From positions 828,059-892,058 of the forward strand of contig NZ_JALIQP010000001.1 of assembly GCF_023566055.1 (NCBI RefSeq): 64,000 bases of DNA, in the 5' to 3' direction. Of this stretch, positions 33,589 to 41,589 are shown one piece after another. The position numbers and the translations under genes were made by a program. Under the pieces are notes generated by a model, which worked only from the letters and a program-made list of their open reading frames with translations, made no database searches and was not told the origin of the DNA. Source of the DNA: Halosolutus amylolyticus. GTDB lineage: Archaea; Halobacteriota; Halobacteria; Halobacteriales; Natrialbaceae. Position 1 is the first letter of the stretch, and each line of letters begins with the position of its first letter.

Positions 33589-33981
33589 GGGGGTGGCTCC
33601 GTTGGACTGCGGGTGTTGCGTGGCCCTCGGGCGAGCCGTCACCGGACCAGTACTCCAGGGCGCGGCACCGGACGGCTGTCTCGGCCGGCGGATACTGTTC
33701 GCCCGCCGGAGACGATCGGGAGGTGTCGTCCATCGCCGCTGCCCGTCGAAACCGTGGTAGGCAGGAGCGACGTGAAGCGGTTGAGCCTGCGTGCGCCGGT
33801 TGTGTTCCCGTGGCGCGGTCAGATTCCGCTGAGGAAACGCTTCGGTGTCCGGCCATCGGCGAGTCTATCGGCACGGAACAGCAGGGGACTTTCGTAGCGT
33901 TTCGTGAGGCACCCCGGGCGGTTCGCCAGACCGGTCCCGGAAGCCGATAACTTATGTCTCTCACCGCCCAATGGCCACGCA
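33589..33981. other. Intergenic region, no supported gene
   Basis: About 390 bases upstream of gshA and of the divergent cupredoxin-like gene. A 51-codon frame (33578-33733, minus strand, MDDTSRSSPAGEQY...) overlaps the gshA start by 11 bases and lacks convincing composition. No RNA core or long palindrome was found. GATAACTTATGTC near 33947 is the likely TATA of the plus-strand gene. Confidence 0.4.
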
Positions 33982-34485
33982 ATGGCCGCACACGATACGG
34001 GCAGACGGCGTTTTCTATCCGGGGTGAGTGGGACGCTCGGCGTTGCCCTCGTAACCGGCTGTCTGGGTGGGACGGACGACGGCGAGGAGAGCCCCGAACC
34101 CGTCGTCGACGCCGCGGAGTCGCTCGAGGGGGATACCGATCCCGAGGCGTGGGCCGACGTCGAGTCGCTCCGGTTCGACGGCTGGGTCGGCGGCTGGGTC
34201 GGCGTCGAGCCAGAGCCGATCGCGGACGTGGAGAACCCGACGCTGGTGCTCGTCGAGGGCCGGGAGTACGAGATCACCTGGGAGAACATGGACGGCGTCC
34301 ACCACAACTTCGCGTTCTGGGACGCCGACCACGACGTAGTCAACGAGTACTCGACCCCCGGCACCGACGTTCAGGGCGAGACGGAGACGCTCAAGATCGA
34401 GGCGACGGCCGAGATGGAGACCTACCGCTGTGAGTACCAGCAGGCCCGGCAACGAGGGGACGTCGTCTTGCTCGACTCCGCGTAG
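33982..34485 (+). CDS. Halocyanin-like cupredoxin lipoprotein with lost copper ligands
   Basis: A 167-residue protein. GRRRFLSGVSGTLGVALVTG then Cys gives a Tat motif and lipobox. The cupredoxin fold follows: NPTLVLVEGREYEITWENMD, GVHHNFAFWDADHDVVNEY and the copper loop TYRCEYQQARQRGDVVLLDS. Halocyanins have C-x(2-4)-H-x4-M in that loop; here Cys and one upstream His are kept, but His and Met are replaced by Gln. It therefore cannot form an ordinary type 1 copper site. It may be structural, bind another ligand, or be decaying. Confidence 0.8.
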   Translation: MAAHDTGRRRFLSGVSGTLGVALVTGCLGGTDDGEESPEPVVDAAESLEGDTDPEAWADVESLRFDGWVGGWVGVEPEPIADVENPTLVLVEGREYEITWENMDGVHHNFAFWDADHDVVNEYSTPGTDVQGETETLKIEATAEMETYRCEYQQARQRGDVVLLDSA

Positions 34486-34496
34486 CCTCGCGACGC

Positions 34497-34913
34497 TCAG
34501 CGGACGACGGTAACCGGAACGGGGGCTCGACGGACGATCTTCTCGGCGACGCTCCCGAGCAAGACCCGTGAGACGCCCGATCGGCCGTGGTTGCCGACGA
34601 TGATGAGGTCGACGTCGTGCTCCTCGGCGTACCGAACGACCTCGCGAGCGGGATTTCCGACGGCGATTTCGGTCCGGAAGTCGACGTCGTCGGCACCGGC
34701 GAGGTCCGTGACCTCCTCCTGGAAGTCCTCGGAGGCCTCTTCCTTTCGTTTCCCGAAGAAGTCCTTCGCGAGTTCGATCCCTGCACCCGTCGAACCGTCG
34801 GCCGCTTCGACGACGCGGAGCAGAATGATCTCCTCGTCCGCATACTCGCTGAACGCTCGCTCTGCCGCCTTCTGTGCTGGCGCGGAACCGTCGTACGCGA
34901 CGAGTACTGCCAT
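34497..34913 (-). CDS. Universal stress protein UspA family
   Basis: A 138-residue protein starting MAVLVAYDGSAPAQKAAERA. The ATP-binding signature G-x2-G-x9-G-S/T is in IVGNHGRSGVSRVLLGSVAE, with the phosphate-binding end VPVTVVR. UspA proteins bind nucleotides under stress. It converges on the cupredoxin-like gene with an 11-base gap. An AT-rich stretch GGATTGATAAACCC upstream is the likely promoter. Confidence 0.9.
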   Translation of the reverse strand: MAVLVAYDGSAPAQKAAERAFSEYADEEIILLRVVEAADGSTGAGIELAKDFFGKRKEEASEDFQEEVTDLAGADDVDFRTEIAVGNPAREVVRYAEEHDVDLIIVGNHGRSGVSRVLLGSVAEKIVRRAPVPVTVVR

Positions 34914-35137
34914 ACGGGAGCTACCCAGTCCGGATTGATAAACCCAGACGATAGCGCGGCGATCGAATCCGGAGACGGAATGCGATGCCCGCCCGCTGGT
35001 GTCCGATCGCAAACCGTCGCTACTCTTCGAACCGGAAGATTCCAGTCCGAACTTTTTGTACTCGGAGTGCCTTCGGCACCCTCTCACGCAAAAACTTCGA
35101 TGAAAAAGCCGATCGCTCCTCCCGTCGCTCGCGGTCG

Positions 35138-36220
35138 CTATTCCTCGAAGACGAACGTTCCGTCCTCCTGAACGCGCTCGCCGTCGATCTCGATGAACGA
35201 ATCGTCGCTCATGTCGACGATCATGTCCACGTGGACGGCGGAGTCGTTGGCCTCGTTGCCCTCGCCGACGGTATCGTCGTAGGCGCGGCCGACAGCCATG
35301 TGGACGGTGTCGCCCATCTTCTCGTCGAACAGCATGTTGTAGGTGAACTGGTCGATGTCGCGGTTCATCCCGATGCCCAGTTCGCCCAGTCGGCGGGCTC
35401 CGTCGTCCGTGTTCAGGACTTCGGTCAGGACGTCCTCGTTTTTCGCCGCCGAGTGCTGGACGACCTCGCCGCCCTCGAACTCGAGGTAGACGTCGGTGAT
35501 CTCCCGGCCCTGGTGGTACAGCGGCATGTCGAACAGCACCTCGCCCTCGACGCTGTCGGGCTGGGGCGCGGTGAAGACCTCGCCGCCGGGGAGGTTGTGC
35601 TCCCCGTGGTCGTTGATCGTCGGGTTGCCGTCGATCGACATCGTCACGTCGGTCGTGTCGCCGCTCTTGATGCGGATCTCCTCGGCGGGATCCATGATCT
35701 CGACCATGTGCTCCTGGTGTTCGCGCTGGGCGTCCCAGTCCTTGTTGACGGCGTCCCAGACGAAGTTCTCGTACCCCTCCGTGCTCATCTCCGCGAGCTG
35801 GGCGTTCGCCGGCGCGGGGAACTGCGTGAGACACCAGCGCTTCGAGAGCCGTTCATCCAGAATCGGCCGCTGGGCCTGCTGGTAGGCCGACTGGGTCTCG
35901 GGATCGACGTCGCTGGTCTGGGTGACGTTGTCGCTCGCGCGGATGGCGATGTAGACGTCCGTGTTCTCGATGAGCGCGAGTTCGTGCTCGGGCGTCTCGT
36001 ACTCGTCGTCCCCGGCGCGGAGATACGCCCGCTGCTGGCGTTTCCCGGTGCGCTGGCTCGTCGTGATCGGGTTCGCCCCTCGATCGCCGATCACCTCGTG
36101 GAGCGCGACGACGAGGTCCTCGGCGACGGGATGGGCGTCGACGACGACGTTGTCCCCTTCCTCGAGGTCGACCGAGTGGTTGGCGATGATCTCGGCGTGC
36201 TCACGGATGCGTGGGTCCAT
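35138..36220 (-). CDS. M29-family aminopeptidase (AmpS/thermophilic type)
   Basis: A 360-residue protein, starting MDPRIREHAEIIANHSVDLE. The M29 blocks are seen: GDNVVVDAHPVAEDLVVAL, NLPGGEVFTAPQPDSVEGEV (metal-ligand Glu), FDMPLYHQGREITDVYLEFE, LGELGIGMNRDIDQ and AVHVDMIVDMSDD (His/Asp ligands). Dinuclear metal aminopeptidases of this family release N-terminal residues in the cytoplasm. There is an alternative start three codons upstream (36229). Confidence 0.9.
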   Translation of the reverse strand: MDPRIREHAEIIANHSVDLEEGDNVVVDAHPVAEDLVVALHEVIGDRGANPITTSQRTGKRQQRAYLRAGDDEYETPEHELALIENTDVYIAIRASDNVTQTSDVDPETQSAYQQAQRPILDERLSKRWCLTQFPAPANAQLAEMSTEGYENFVWDAVNKDWDAQREHQEHMVEIMDPAEEIRIKSGDTTDVTMSIDGNPTINDHGEHNLPGGEVFTAPQPDSVEGEVLFDMPLYHQGREITDVYLEFEGGEVVQHSAAKNEDVLTEVLNTDDGARRLGELGIGMNRDIDQFTYNMLFDEKMGDTVHMAVGRAYDDTVGEGNEANDSAVHVDMIVDMSDDSFIEIDGERVQEDGTFVFEE

Positions 36221-36299
36221 GTATCGCAAATTCTGCCACCGCGGTCATACCGTTTTCGAATCGAAATGTCACGGTCGATCGCGTCGGGGTGGTGTACTG

Positions 36300-37331
36300 T
36301 CACTGCGCCGCGCTCGGTGCCGAGTCGACCAGGTCCCGAAGGAATGACACCGTCGCGGCAGTCAACACCAGCGAGAGCGGTACCGCGAGGGCCAGTGCGA
36401 GCAGGAAACCGCCGGGCCCGGCACTGACCAGCAGGGAGAGCACGATCGAAGATACGACCGCGACGCCGACGTGCCAGAGACCGAAGGCGAGGTATGCACG
36501 CTCTCCGACCGCGAATCCGTACGAGAGACGGAACGCCTCGACGAAGGGGGCATCCGCGACGACGAACAGGAACGGCACGGCGTAGAAGAGGTAGCCGACC
36601 ACCACGACCGCGGGAAGCGCGAGGATGATCAGGGCCGGGGAGACCAGCGCGAACGGCACGAGCAGCAGTATCGCGCCGATGGCGACGAGATTGTACAGGA
36701 CGAACCGCGGCGCGTACTCGCTGGCACACGCTACGATTGCCGCCGGATCGCGGCGGAGTCGTCGATCGAGTCCGCCGACGTAGACCGCCGCGAGCACCGA
36801 CGCGATCGCGACGTACGCGAGAATCGCGAGGAGAATCCACGCGCCGGCGGCGGCGCCGACGCTCTCGAGGGGGATTCCCACGCCGTCGAGTGGCGTCTCG
36901 ATGGGGACGCCGGTACCGCCGGTCCCGGTCGCACCGGTCGAACCGGTCGGGTCGGCGAACGGATCGCTTCCCGGCGGTGAGTCGCCGACAGTGGGCCGTC
37001 GGCGCGAGACGGACGGCGGGGGCGGATCCGCAAAGGTCCACAGATCGAGGAGTGGCGACGGGAAGGCGAACTCGACGTTGATCGAGACGCCGCTGCCCGG
37101 ATCGAGCGCCCGCTGGACGTTTCCGACCTGGAGCAGGGAGGTCAGCAGCGGCACCAGCGCGAGCGGCAGTATCGCGTCAATCCGATCGGTGACGCGCGAG
37201 ACGTGCCAGGGGAACGAGTGAGGCGACGAATCGTCGGGATTACCCGCGGCCGTCGGAGCGCCTCCTGGATCGCCCGGCGGCGGCGAGTCGCCGTCCGACC
37301 CGTCTCGGGGATCGGGAGTATCTGGGACCAT
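36300..37331 (-). CDS. Polytopic membrane protein, unknown function
   Basis: A 343-residue protein. The N-terminal 45 residues are Pro/Asp/Gly/Ser-rich. Then come helix 1 (RIDAILPLALVPLLTSLLQV), a soluble loop of about 80 residues, and five more helices at about 165-190, 215-235, 240-260, 285-305 and 310-330. The last part resembles the DUF-type ABC-permease-like membrane proteins of haloarchaea (AFRLSYGFAVGERAYLAFGL). No function known. Confidence 0.72.
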   Translation of the reverse strand: MVPDTPDPRDGSDGDSPPPGDPGGAPTAAGNPDDSSPHSFPWHVSRVTDRIDAILPLALVPLLTSLLQVGNVQRALDPGSGVSINVEFAFPSPLLDLWTFADPPPPSVSRRRPTVGDSPPGSDPFADPTGSTGATGTGGTGVPIETPLDGVGIPLESVGAAAGAWILLAILAYVAIASVLAAVYVGGLDRRLRRDPAAIVACASEYAPRFVLYNLVAIGAILLLVPFALVSPALIILALPAVVVVGYLFYAVPFLFVVADAPFVEAFRLSYGFAVGERAYLAFGLWHVGVAVVSSIVLSLLVSAGPGGFLLALALAVPLSLVLTAATVSFLRDLVDSAPSAAQ

Positions 37332-37452
37332 ACATCAGAAAATAAATCGGTTGCAGTTGTACCCTTCGGTCGATCGCATCGGCCACCGACGATCCCGCGC
37401 TCGGTTCCAGAAGAGCGACACTGTTAGGGCGATGCCGGAACCACCTCTCGCC

Positions 37453-38469
37453 ATGATCGATCTGCGATCGGACACGGTAACGAAACCCGACGAGGCGATG
37501 CGCGAGGCCGCTCACACCGCCGACGTCGGCGACGACGTCTACGGCGAGGATCCCACGGTGACCGAACTCGAAACCCGTGCGGCCGAGGCCGTCGGGATGG
37601 AGGCCGCGCTATACGTGCCGAGCGGGACGATGGGCAACCAGATCGCGGCGCGGGTCCACACCGATCGGGGTCAGGAGGTGCTGGCCGACCGCAAGAGCCA
37701 CGTCGTGAAGTACGAACTCGGCGGCTTCGCCCAGCACGCCGACCTGCAGGTCCGGATGCTCGACGCCGATCGGGGCGTCCCGTCCCCGGACCAGGTCGCG
37801 GCCGGCTACGTCGCGGAAGACCTCCACCGGCCGGGAACCGGCCTGCTCTGTCTGGAGAACACCCACAACGCCCGCGGCGGCCTCGCGATCGACCCCGACG
37901 CGATCGCCGCCGCGGCCGAGGCGGCCCACGATCGCGACCTGCCGGTACACCTCGACGGGGCGCGGCTGTTCAACGCGGCGACGGCGCTGGACGTGCCCGC
38001 GACCGAGATCACGGCCCCGGTCGACTCCGTCATGTTCTGTCTCTCGAAGGGGCTCGGGGCCCCGATCGGCTCCGTGCTCGCGGGGTCGAGCGAGTTCGTC
38101 GAACGGGCCCGCCGGACGCGAAAACTGTTCGGCGGCGGGATGCGACAGGCCGGGATCGTCGCCGCCCCCGGGTTACGGGCCCTCGAGAACGTCGACGACC
38201 TCGCGATCGATCACGAGAACGCCCGTCGACTCGCGGCCGGCCTCGCGGACGTTCCGGGCGTCACGGTCCGGGATCCCGAGACGAACATCGTCCTCGCGGA
38301 CGTCTCGGAGTCGGGCCTCGAGACGGAGACGGTGGTCGATCGACTTCGCGAGCGGGACGTGCTGGCGAACCCGATGGGGCCGTCGACGATCCGCTTTTGC
38401 ACTCACAGGGACCTTTCGCGCGAGGACGTCGACCGCGCGCTCGAACGGATCGAGGCGGCGATCGTCTGA
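37453..38469 (+). CDS. Threonine aldolase family PLP enzyme (beta-eliminating lyase type)
   Basis: A 338-residue fold type I enzyme. MIDLRSDTVTKPDEAMREAA is the family start, DDVYGEDPTVTELETRAAEA next; the PLP-Lys is in MFCLSKGLGAPIGSVL and substrate contacts in LDGARLFNAATAL and FGGGMRQAGIVAA. Members cleave L-threonine or L-allo-threonine to glycine and acetaldehyde. An in-frame ATG 7 codons upstream (37432) is possible. I prefer 37453 for its match to the family start. Confidence 0.88.
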   Translation: MIDLRSDTVTKPDEAMREAAHTADVGDDVYGEDPTVTELETRAAEAVGMEAALYVPSGTMGNQIAARVHTDRGQEVLADRKSHVVKYELGGFAQHADLQVRMLDADRGVPSPDQVAAGYVAEDLHRPGTGLLCLENTHNARGGLAIDPDAIAAAAEAAHDRDLPVHLDGARLFNAATALDVPATEITAPVDSVMFCLSKGLGAPIGSVLAGSSEFVERARRTRKLFGGGMRQAGIVAAPGLRALENVDDLAIDHENARRLAAGLADVPGVTVRDPETNIVLADVSESGLETETVVDRLRERDVLANPMGPSTIRFCTHRDLSREDVDRALERIEAAIV

Positions 38470-38497
38470 CGCCTGGCTGTGCTAGCCTGGTACCCCC

Positions 38498-38629
38498 TCA
38501 CCGCCCGCGCATCCCGTCCCGGAACTCCAGCACGGTCCGGCGGATGAGCAGGTACAAGAAGAAGATCAGCGCCAGCAGGATCAGGACGATCGCGATAATG
38601 ACGGGATCGTCGGGAATGAAGCCCAGCAT
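38498..38629 (-). CDS. 43-residue single-helix membrane protein
   Basis: MLGFIPDDPVIIAIVLILLA leads into a helix of about 24 residues, then LIRRTVLEFRDGMRGR, a basic cytoplasmic tail. It is of the usual composition of tiny haloarchaeal membrane proteins. It lies between two larger genes, on the minus strand. Confidence 0.68.
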   Translation of the reverse strand: MLGFIPDDPVIIAIVLILLALIFFLYLLIRRTVLEFRDGMRGR

Positions 38630-39097
38630 ACGACGCGGCTACACTGTCAGCGCGCAAAACCGTTTCGACGTCGATCGTCGCCGGGGTTCGCAGTGAACGG
38701 ACCGGTCTGGCACGACGGCCCGGACCCGTTCGTCGGGATCGAACCGACGCGCCGTTCTCGCGACCGCGTCCGTCGGTAAAATCGCTTTTTCACCTTGCGC
38801 TGACTATAATGCCCGGTGGAACGTAGCCATACGTGCGTCTCGAACGTCGCCCCCCGACGACTTCGAGACCACTGCTGGTCCCCGATCACCTTCCACCAGC
38901 CTTCCCCACTCCCGGTCCGACGCGATCGGCCACCCCACTGCCGTCGCGTCGGCCACCCGATCCACCCGGTCCCCGCTGACGCGACGGTCCCCTCCGTTGT
39001 CGCGATACCGCCACTGCCGGTGGTTCGATACCGTTGCCATCCCGCCGTGACGATACTCTCTCCCACTGCCCTTCTTCTTCGTCGTCGTCGCCCGTCG
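38630..39097. other. Pyrimidine-rich intergenic region, no supported gene
   Basis: About 470 bases with C-rich plus-strand runs. A TATA-like AAAATCGC, then GACTATAATG near 38806-38813, precede a 5-codon frame only. On the minus strand GGCAGTGG recurs several times. I see no known RNA motif, so an untranslated RNA is possible but unsupported. Confidence 0.35.
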
Positions 39098-39634
39098 CTA
39101 CGCCCGCGATCGGACCTCGAACGACTCGATGACCGTCCCGTCCGGTTCGCGAAGTTCACCGGTGAGCCGAACGTCGTCCGCGGGGCCGTCCGCCGGACGC
39201 TCCTCGAGGACGACAAAGCCCGGTCGGTTCCCGCGCGGCTGGGCGTGACTGCCGGGGTTCACCAGGAGCACGTCGTCCGTCTCGACGATCGTCGGCCGGT
39301 GGCTGTGGCCCGAGACGACGACGTCGGCGTCCCGCGATCGGCCGAACATCGCCAGTCCGGTCGCGCCGCCGTCGCGCCGGTGGGTCACTGCGAACCGGAC
39401 GCCGCCCGCCTCGACGACCCGCGCAGGAGGCAACCGGTCCCGGACCGCCGCGCTGTCGGCGTTGCCGTGGACGGCATAGAGGGCGTCACACTCCTCCTGG
39501 AACGCCGCCAGCGCCGTCGAACTGGTGAAATCGCCCGCGTGGATCACGGTGTCGGCCTCCCGTGCGGCAGTCAGGGCCGCCCCGTCGAGTCGATGGCCGC
39601 CCTCGCTGTGCGTGTCCGAGAAGATCGCGATCAT
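39098..39634 (-). CDS. YfcE-type metallophosphoesterase
   Basis: A 178-residue protein. All dinuclear-metal blocks are present: IAIFSDTHSE (D-x-H), DTVIHAGDFTSS (GD), YAVHGNADS (GN-x-D), VTHRRDGGA, VVVSGHSHRPTI (GHSH) and VNPGSHAQPRGN. YfcE proteins hydrolyse phosphodiesters. It is divergent from the CDF transporter with a 184-base gap. Confidence 0.9.
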   Translation of the reverse strand: MIAIFSDTHSEGGHRLDGAALTAAREADTVIHAGDFTSSTALAAFQEECDALYAVHGNADSAAVRDRLPPARVVEAGGVRFAVTHRRDGGATGLAMFGRSRDADVVVSGHSHRPTIVETDDVLLVNPGSHAQPRGNRPGFVVLEERPADGPADDVRLTGELREPDGTVIESFEVRSRA

Positions 39635-39818
39635 GGCGGTCTGTTCGGCCCCGATCGGGACGATCCTTTCGACCTGCGATCGTGACCGGGCGACTGCCCG
39701 TCCAGTCGGGAGAGGGACCCGACGATCGATCCCGGGCCGTTCTCGCCGACGGCTGTGGCCCCGCTTGCACCGCCGCAAGCACCGACTCTTTTCTTTCGGT
39801 TGTGCATATCTTTCGCCG

Positions 39819-40772
39819 ATGGCAAGCAGTACCTCCGTCGTTCTCGCCGCGCTGTTCGCCAACGGCGCGATCGCGATCCTCAAGTTCGGCGGCTTCCTCC
39901 TCACCGGGAGTCCCGCGATGCTGTCGGAGACGTACCACTCGATCTCGGACACGGGCAATCAGGTCTTCCTGCTGGTCGGGATCAAGTACGGCGCACAGGA
40001 GGCGAACCGGAGCCACCCGTTCGGGCACGGAAAGGCGCAGTTCTTCTACAGCCTGCTCGTGAGCGTCATGCTGTTCGGTATCGCCGGCTGGGAGAGCGCC
40101 CGCCACGGCTACAGCGCGCTCCGGGAGGGCGGCGTCCACCGGGCCAGCGAGGACGTCACGCTGCTCGGCGCGACGTTCGACCCGGTGTACGTCAACTACG
40201 CCGTGTTGCTCGGCGCGATCGCTTTCGAATCCTACGCGCTCTGGAAGGCCTACCAGGGAATGAGCCGCCAGATGGACGAGCACGGCTGGACCTCCTTCCG
40301 CGAGGCGTTCCACAAGACCAGCGACGTGACGACCCTGACCGCGCTCACCGAGGACACGATCGCGCTCGCCGGTGCCGGGATCGCCCTCTTCGGGGTCTAC
40401 CTCACCCGGACTACCGGGAACCCGACGTACGACGCCGGTGCCGCGCTCGTCATCGGCGTCATGCTCATGGGCTTTGCCCTCGCGCTCGCCTGGGAGAACA
40501 AGCGGCTCATCCTCGGCGAGAGCCTCCCGAAAGCCGACGAGAACGAACTCCGCTCGATCGTCGCCGAGTGGGACGGCGTCACCGAACTCGTCGACTTCCG
40601 GACGGTATACTTCGGGCCCGAACAGTTGCTCGTGACCGCCGACGTGCGGTTCGAGTCCGCCCTCGACGCGGCGGCGATCGACGAGCGCATCACCGAGATG
40701 GAACTCGCGCTGACGGACCACGACGACCAGATCGAGAAGAGCTACATCGAACCCGAGACTCGATCGCCGTAG
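39819..40772 (+). CDS. Cation diffusion facilitator (CDF, zinc-type) transporter
   Basis: A 317-residue protein with about six membrane helices. Helix 2 site AMLSETYHSISDTGNQVFLL (H-x3-D) and helix 5 site TALTEDTIALAGAGIALFG are the transport metal site. SHPFGHGKAQFFYSLLVSVM is the diagnostic loop. The C-terminal cytoplasmic domain (FRTVYFGPEQLLVTADVRF) is the regulatory dimer domain. It probably exports Zn, Cd, Co, Fe or Mn; which one is unclear. The AT-rich GTGCATATCTTT about 20 bases upstream could be the TATA box. Confidence 0.9.
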   Translation: MASSTSVVLAALFANGAIAILKFGGFLLTGSPAMLSETYHSISDTGNQVFLLVGIKYGAQEANRSHPFGHGKAQFFYSLLVSVMLFGIAGWESARHGYSALREGGVHRASEDVTLLGATFDPVYVNYAVLLGAIAFESYALWKAYQGMSRQMDEHGWTSFREAFHKTSDVTTLTALTEDTIALAGAGIALFGVYLTRTTGNPTYDAGAALVIGVMLMGFALALAWENKRLILGESLPKADENELRSIVAEWDGVTELVDFRTVYFGPEQLLVTADVRFESALDAAAIDERITEMELALTDHDDQIEKSYIEPETRSP

Positions 40773-40859
40773 CCGCCGTTTCGCTGTCCGTTCCGGATCG
40801 CGGTTCTCGTCCTCTCTCGTCGTCCTCGTCTCCCATCCCGTCGACCGTCGTCACCGACG

Positions 40860-41288
40860 TCAGTCCTCGCCGTCGTCGTATCCCGCGACGATCGTCGACC
40901 CCGGCGGGCGATCGTTCAGCACCGCCGTCACCGTCGTCTCCTCGAGGTCGACTGTCGACTCGAGGGGCTCCCAGTTGCGATCGCCGGTTCCGTTTCCCGC
41001 CTCGTCGGTCTCGGTTTCGACGGCGACCGCGACGTCCGTGGGGCTCGCACCGGGCGGCAACTCCGAGGGATCGTAGACCAGCGTCACCTGGATCGCCTCG
41101 ATCGCTTTCAACTCGTCGAGGCCGCGGATATCGACCGGGTCCGCGAGCGCGTCGATCGGGGGGTCGATGGCGCTTCTCGCGAGGCCGAACTCGTCCGGAA
41201 CGACGCCCGCGACGACGGCGATGCTCGCGCCCGCCTGCTCGAGTGTGTCCTCCGCGGCCGTGTCGGAATCGTACCCGGGGATGGCCAT
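40860..41288 (-). CDS. Beta-sandwich-like acidic protein, unknown function
   Basis: A 142-residue protein without a signal peptide. Its C-terminal half, IQVTLVYDPSELPPGASPTD to ESTVDLEETTVTAVLND, resembles the Ig-like beta domains that close many haloarchaeal surface proteins, here free-standing. The first 60 residues (AEDTLEQAGASIAVVAGVVP) are non-homologous to anything I know. Confidence 0.5.
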   Translation of the reverse strand: MAIPGYDSDTAAEDTLEQAGASIAVVAGVVPDEFGLARSAIDPPIDALADPVDIRGLDELKAIEAIQVTLVYDPSELPPGASPTDVAVAVETETDEAGNGTGDRNWEPLESTVDLEETTVTAVLNDRPPGSTIVAGYDDGED

Positions 41289-41487
41289 ACCCGGGGCGAA
41301 GCGCTCGACCTATTTGGCGCTACACCGCGCGTACGCCGGCTATGTTGAATGCATGCAATTGGCACACTCGATCGGTCGAACGTGGATCGTAGCTGCGATG
41401 TGATCGTACTCGAATCACGGATCTCAACCGCTGCAGCGAGTTCTCGATCGTTCTCACTCTGTTATCGTATGATCCGGGAACGTCTGA

Positions 41488-41527
41488 GAGTGACATCCTC
41501 CCCGGCGTAAACGCCGGGATTCTCTCG
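41488..41527 (+). mobile_element. Solo IS200/IS605-type end (TnpB element remnant), hairpin
   Basis: TGACATCCTCCCCGGCGTAA then ACGCCGGGATTCTCTCGC. The stem CCCGGCGT (41501-41508) and ACGCCGGG (41511-41518) is perfect with a 2-base loop. This sequence resembles the conserved right end of haloarchaeal IS1341/IS605-type tnpB elements. No tnpA or tnpB reading frame is in the window, so it is a remnant or a solo end. Confidence 0.5.
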
Positions 41528-41557
41528 CTGTTCAAAGATAGCCGAATCGAGACGAAT

Positions 41558-41565
41558 CCTTTTAT
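41558..41565 (+). promoter_or_regulatory. TATA box of the XPD-like helicase gene
   Basis: ATCCTTTTATCGACG: the TTTTAT core is about 27-30 bases before the GTG at 41590, the spacing expected for a leaderless transcript. It supports GTG 41590 as the start. Confidence 0.5.
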
Positions 41566-41589
41566 CGACGCGGGAACCTATCACGTACT

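Noticed and set aside
33578-33733. 51-codon ORF overlapping the gshA start
   Set aside because: No motif or promoter, and the overlap with gshA is out of frame; left as intergenic.
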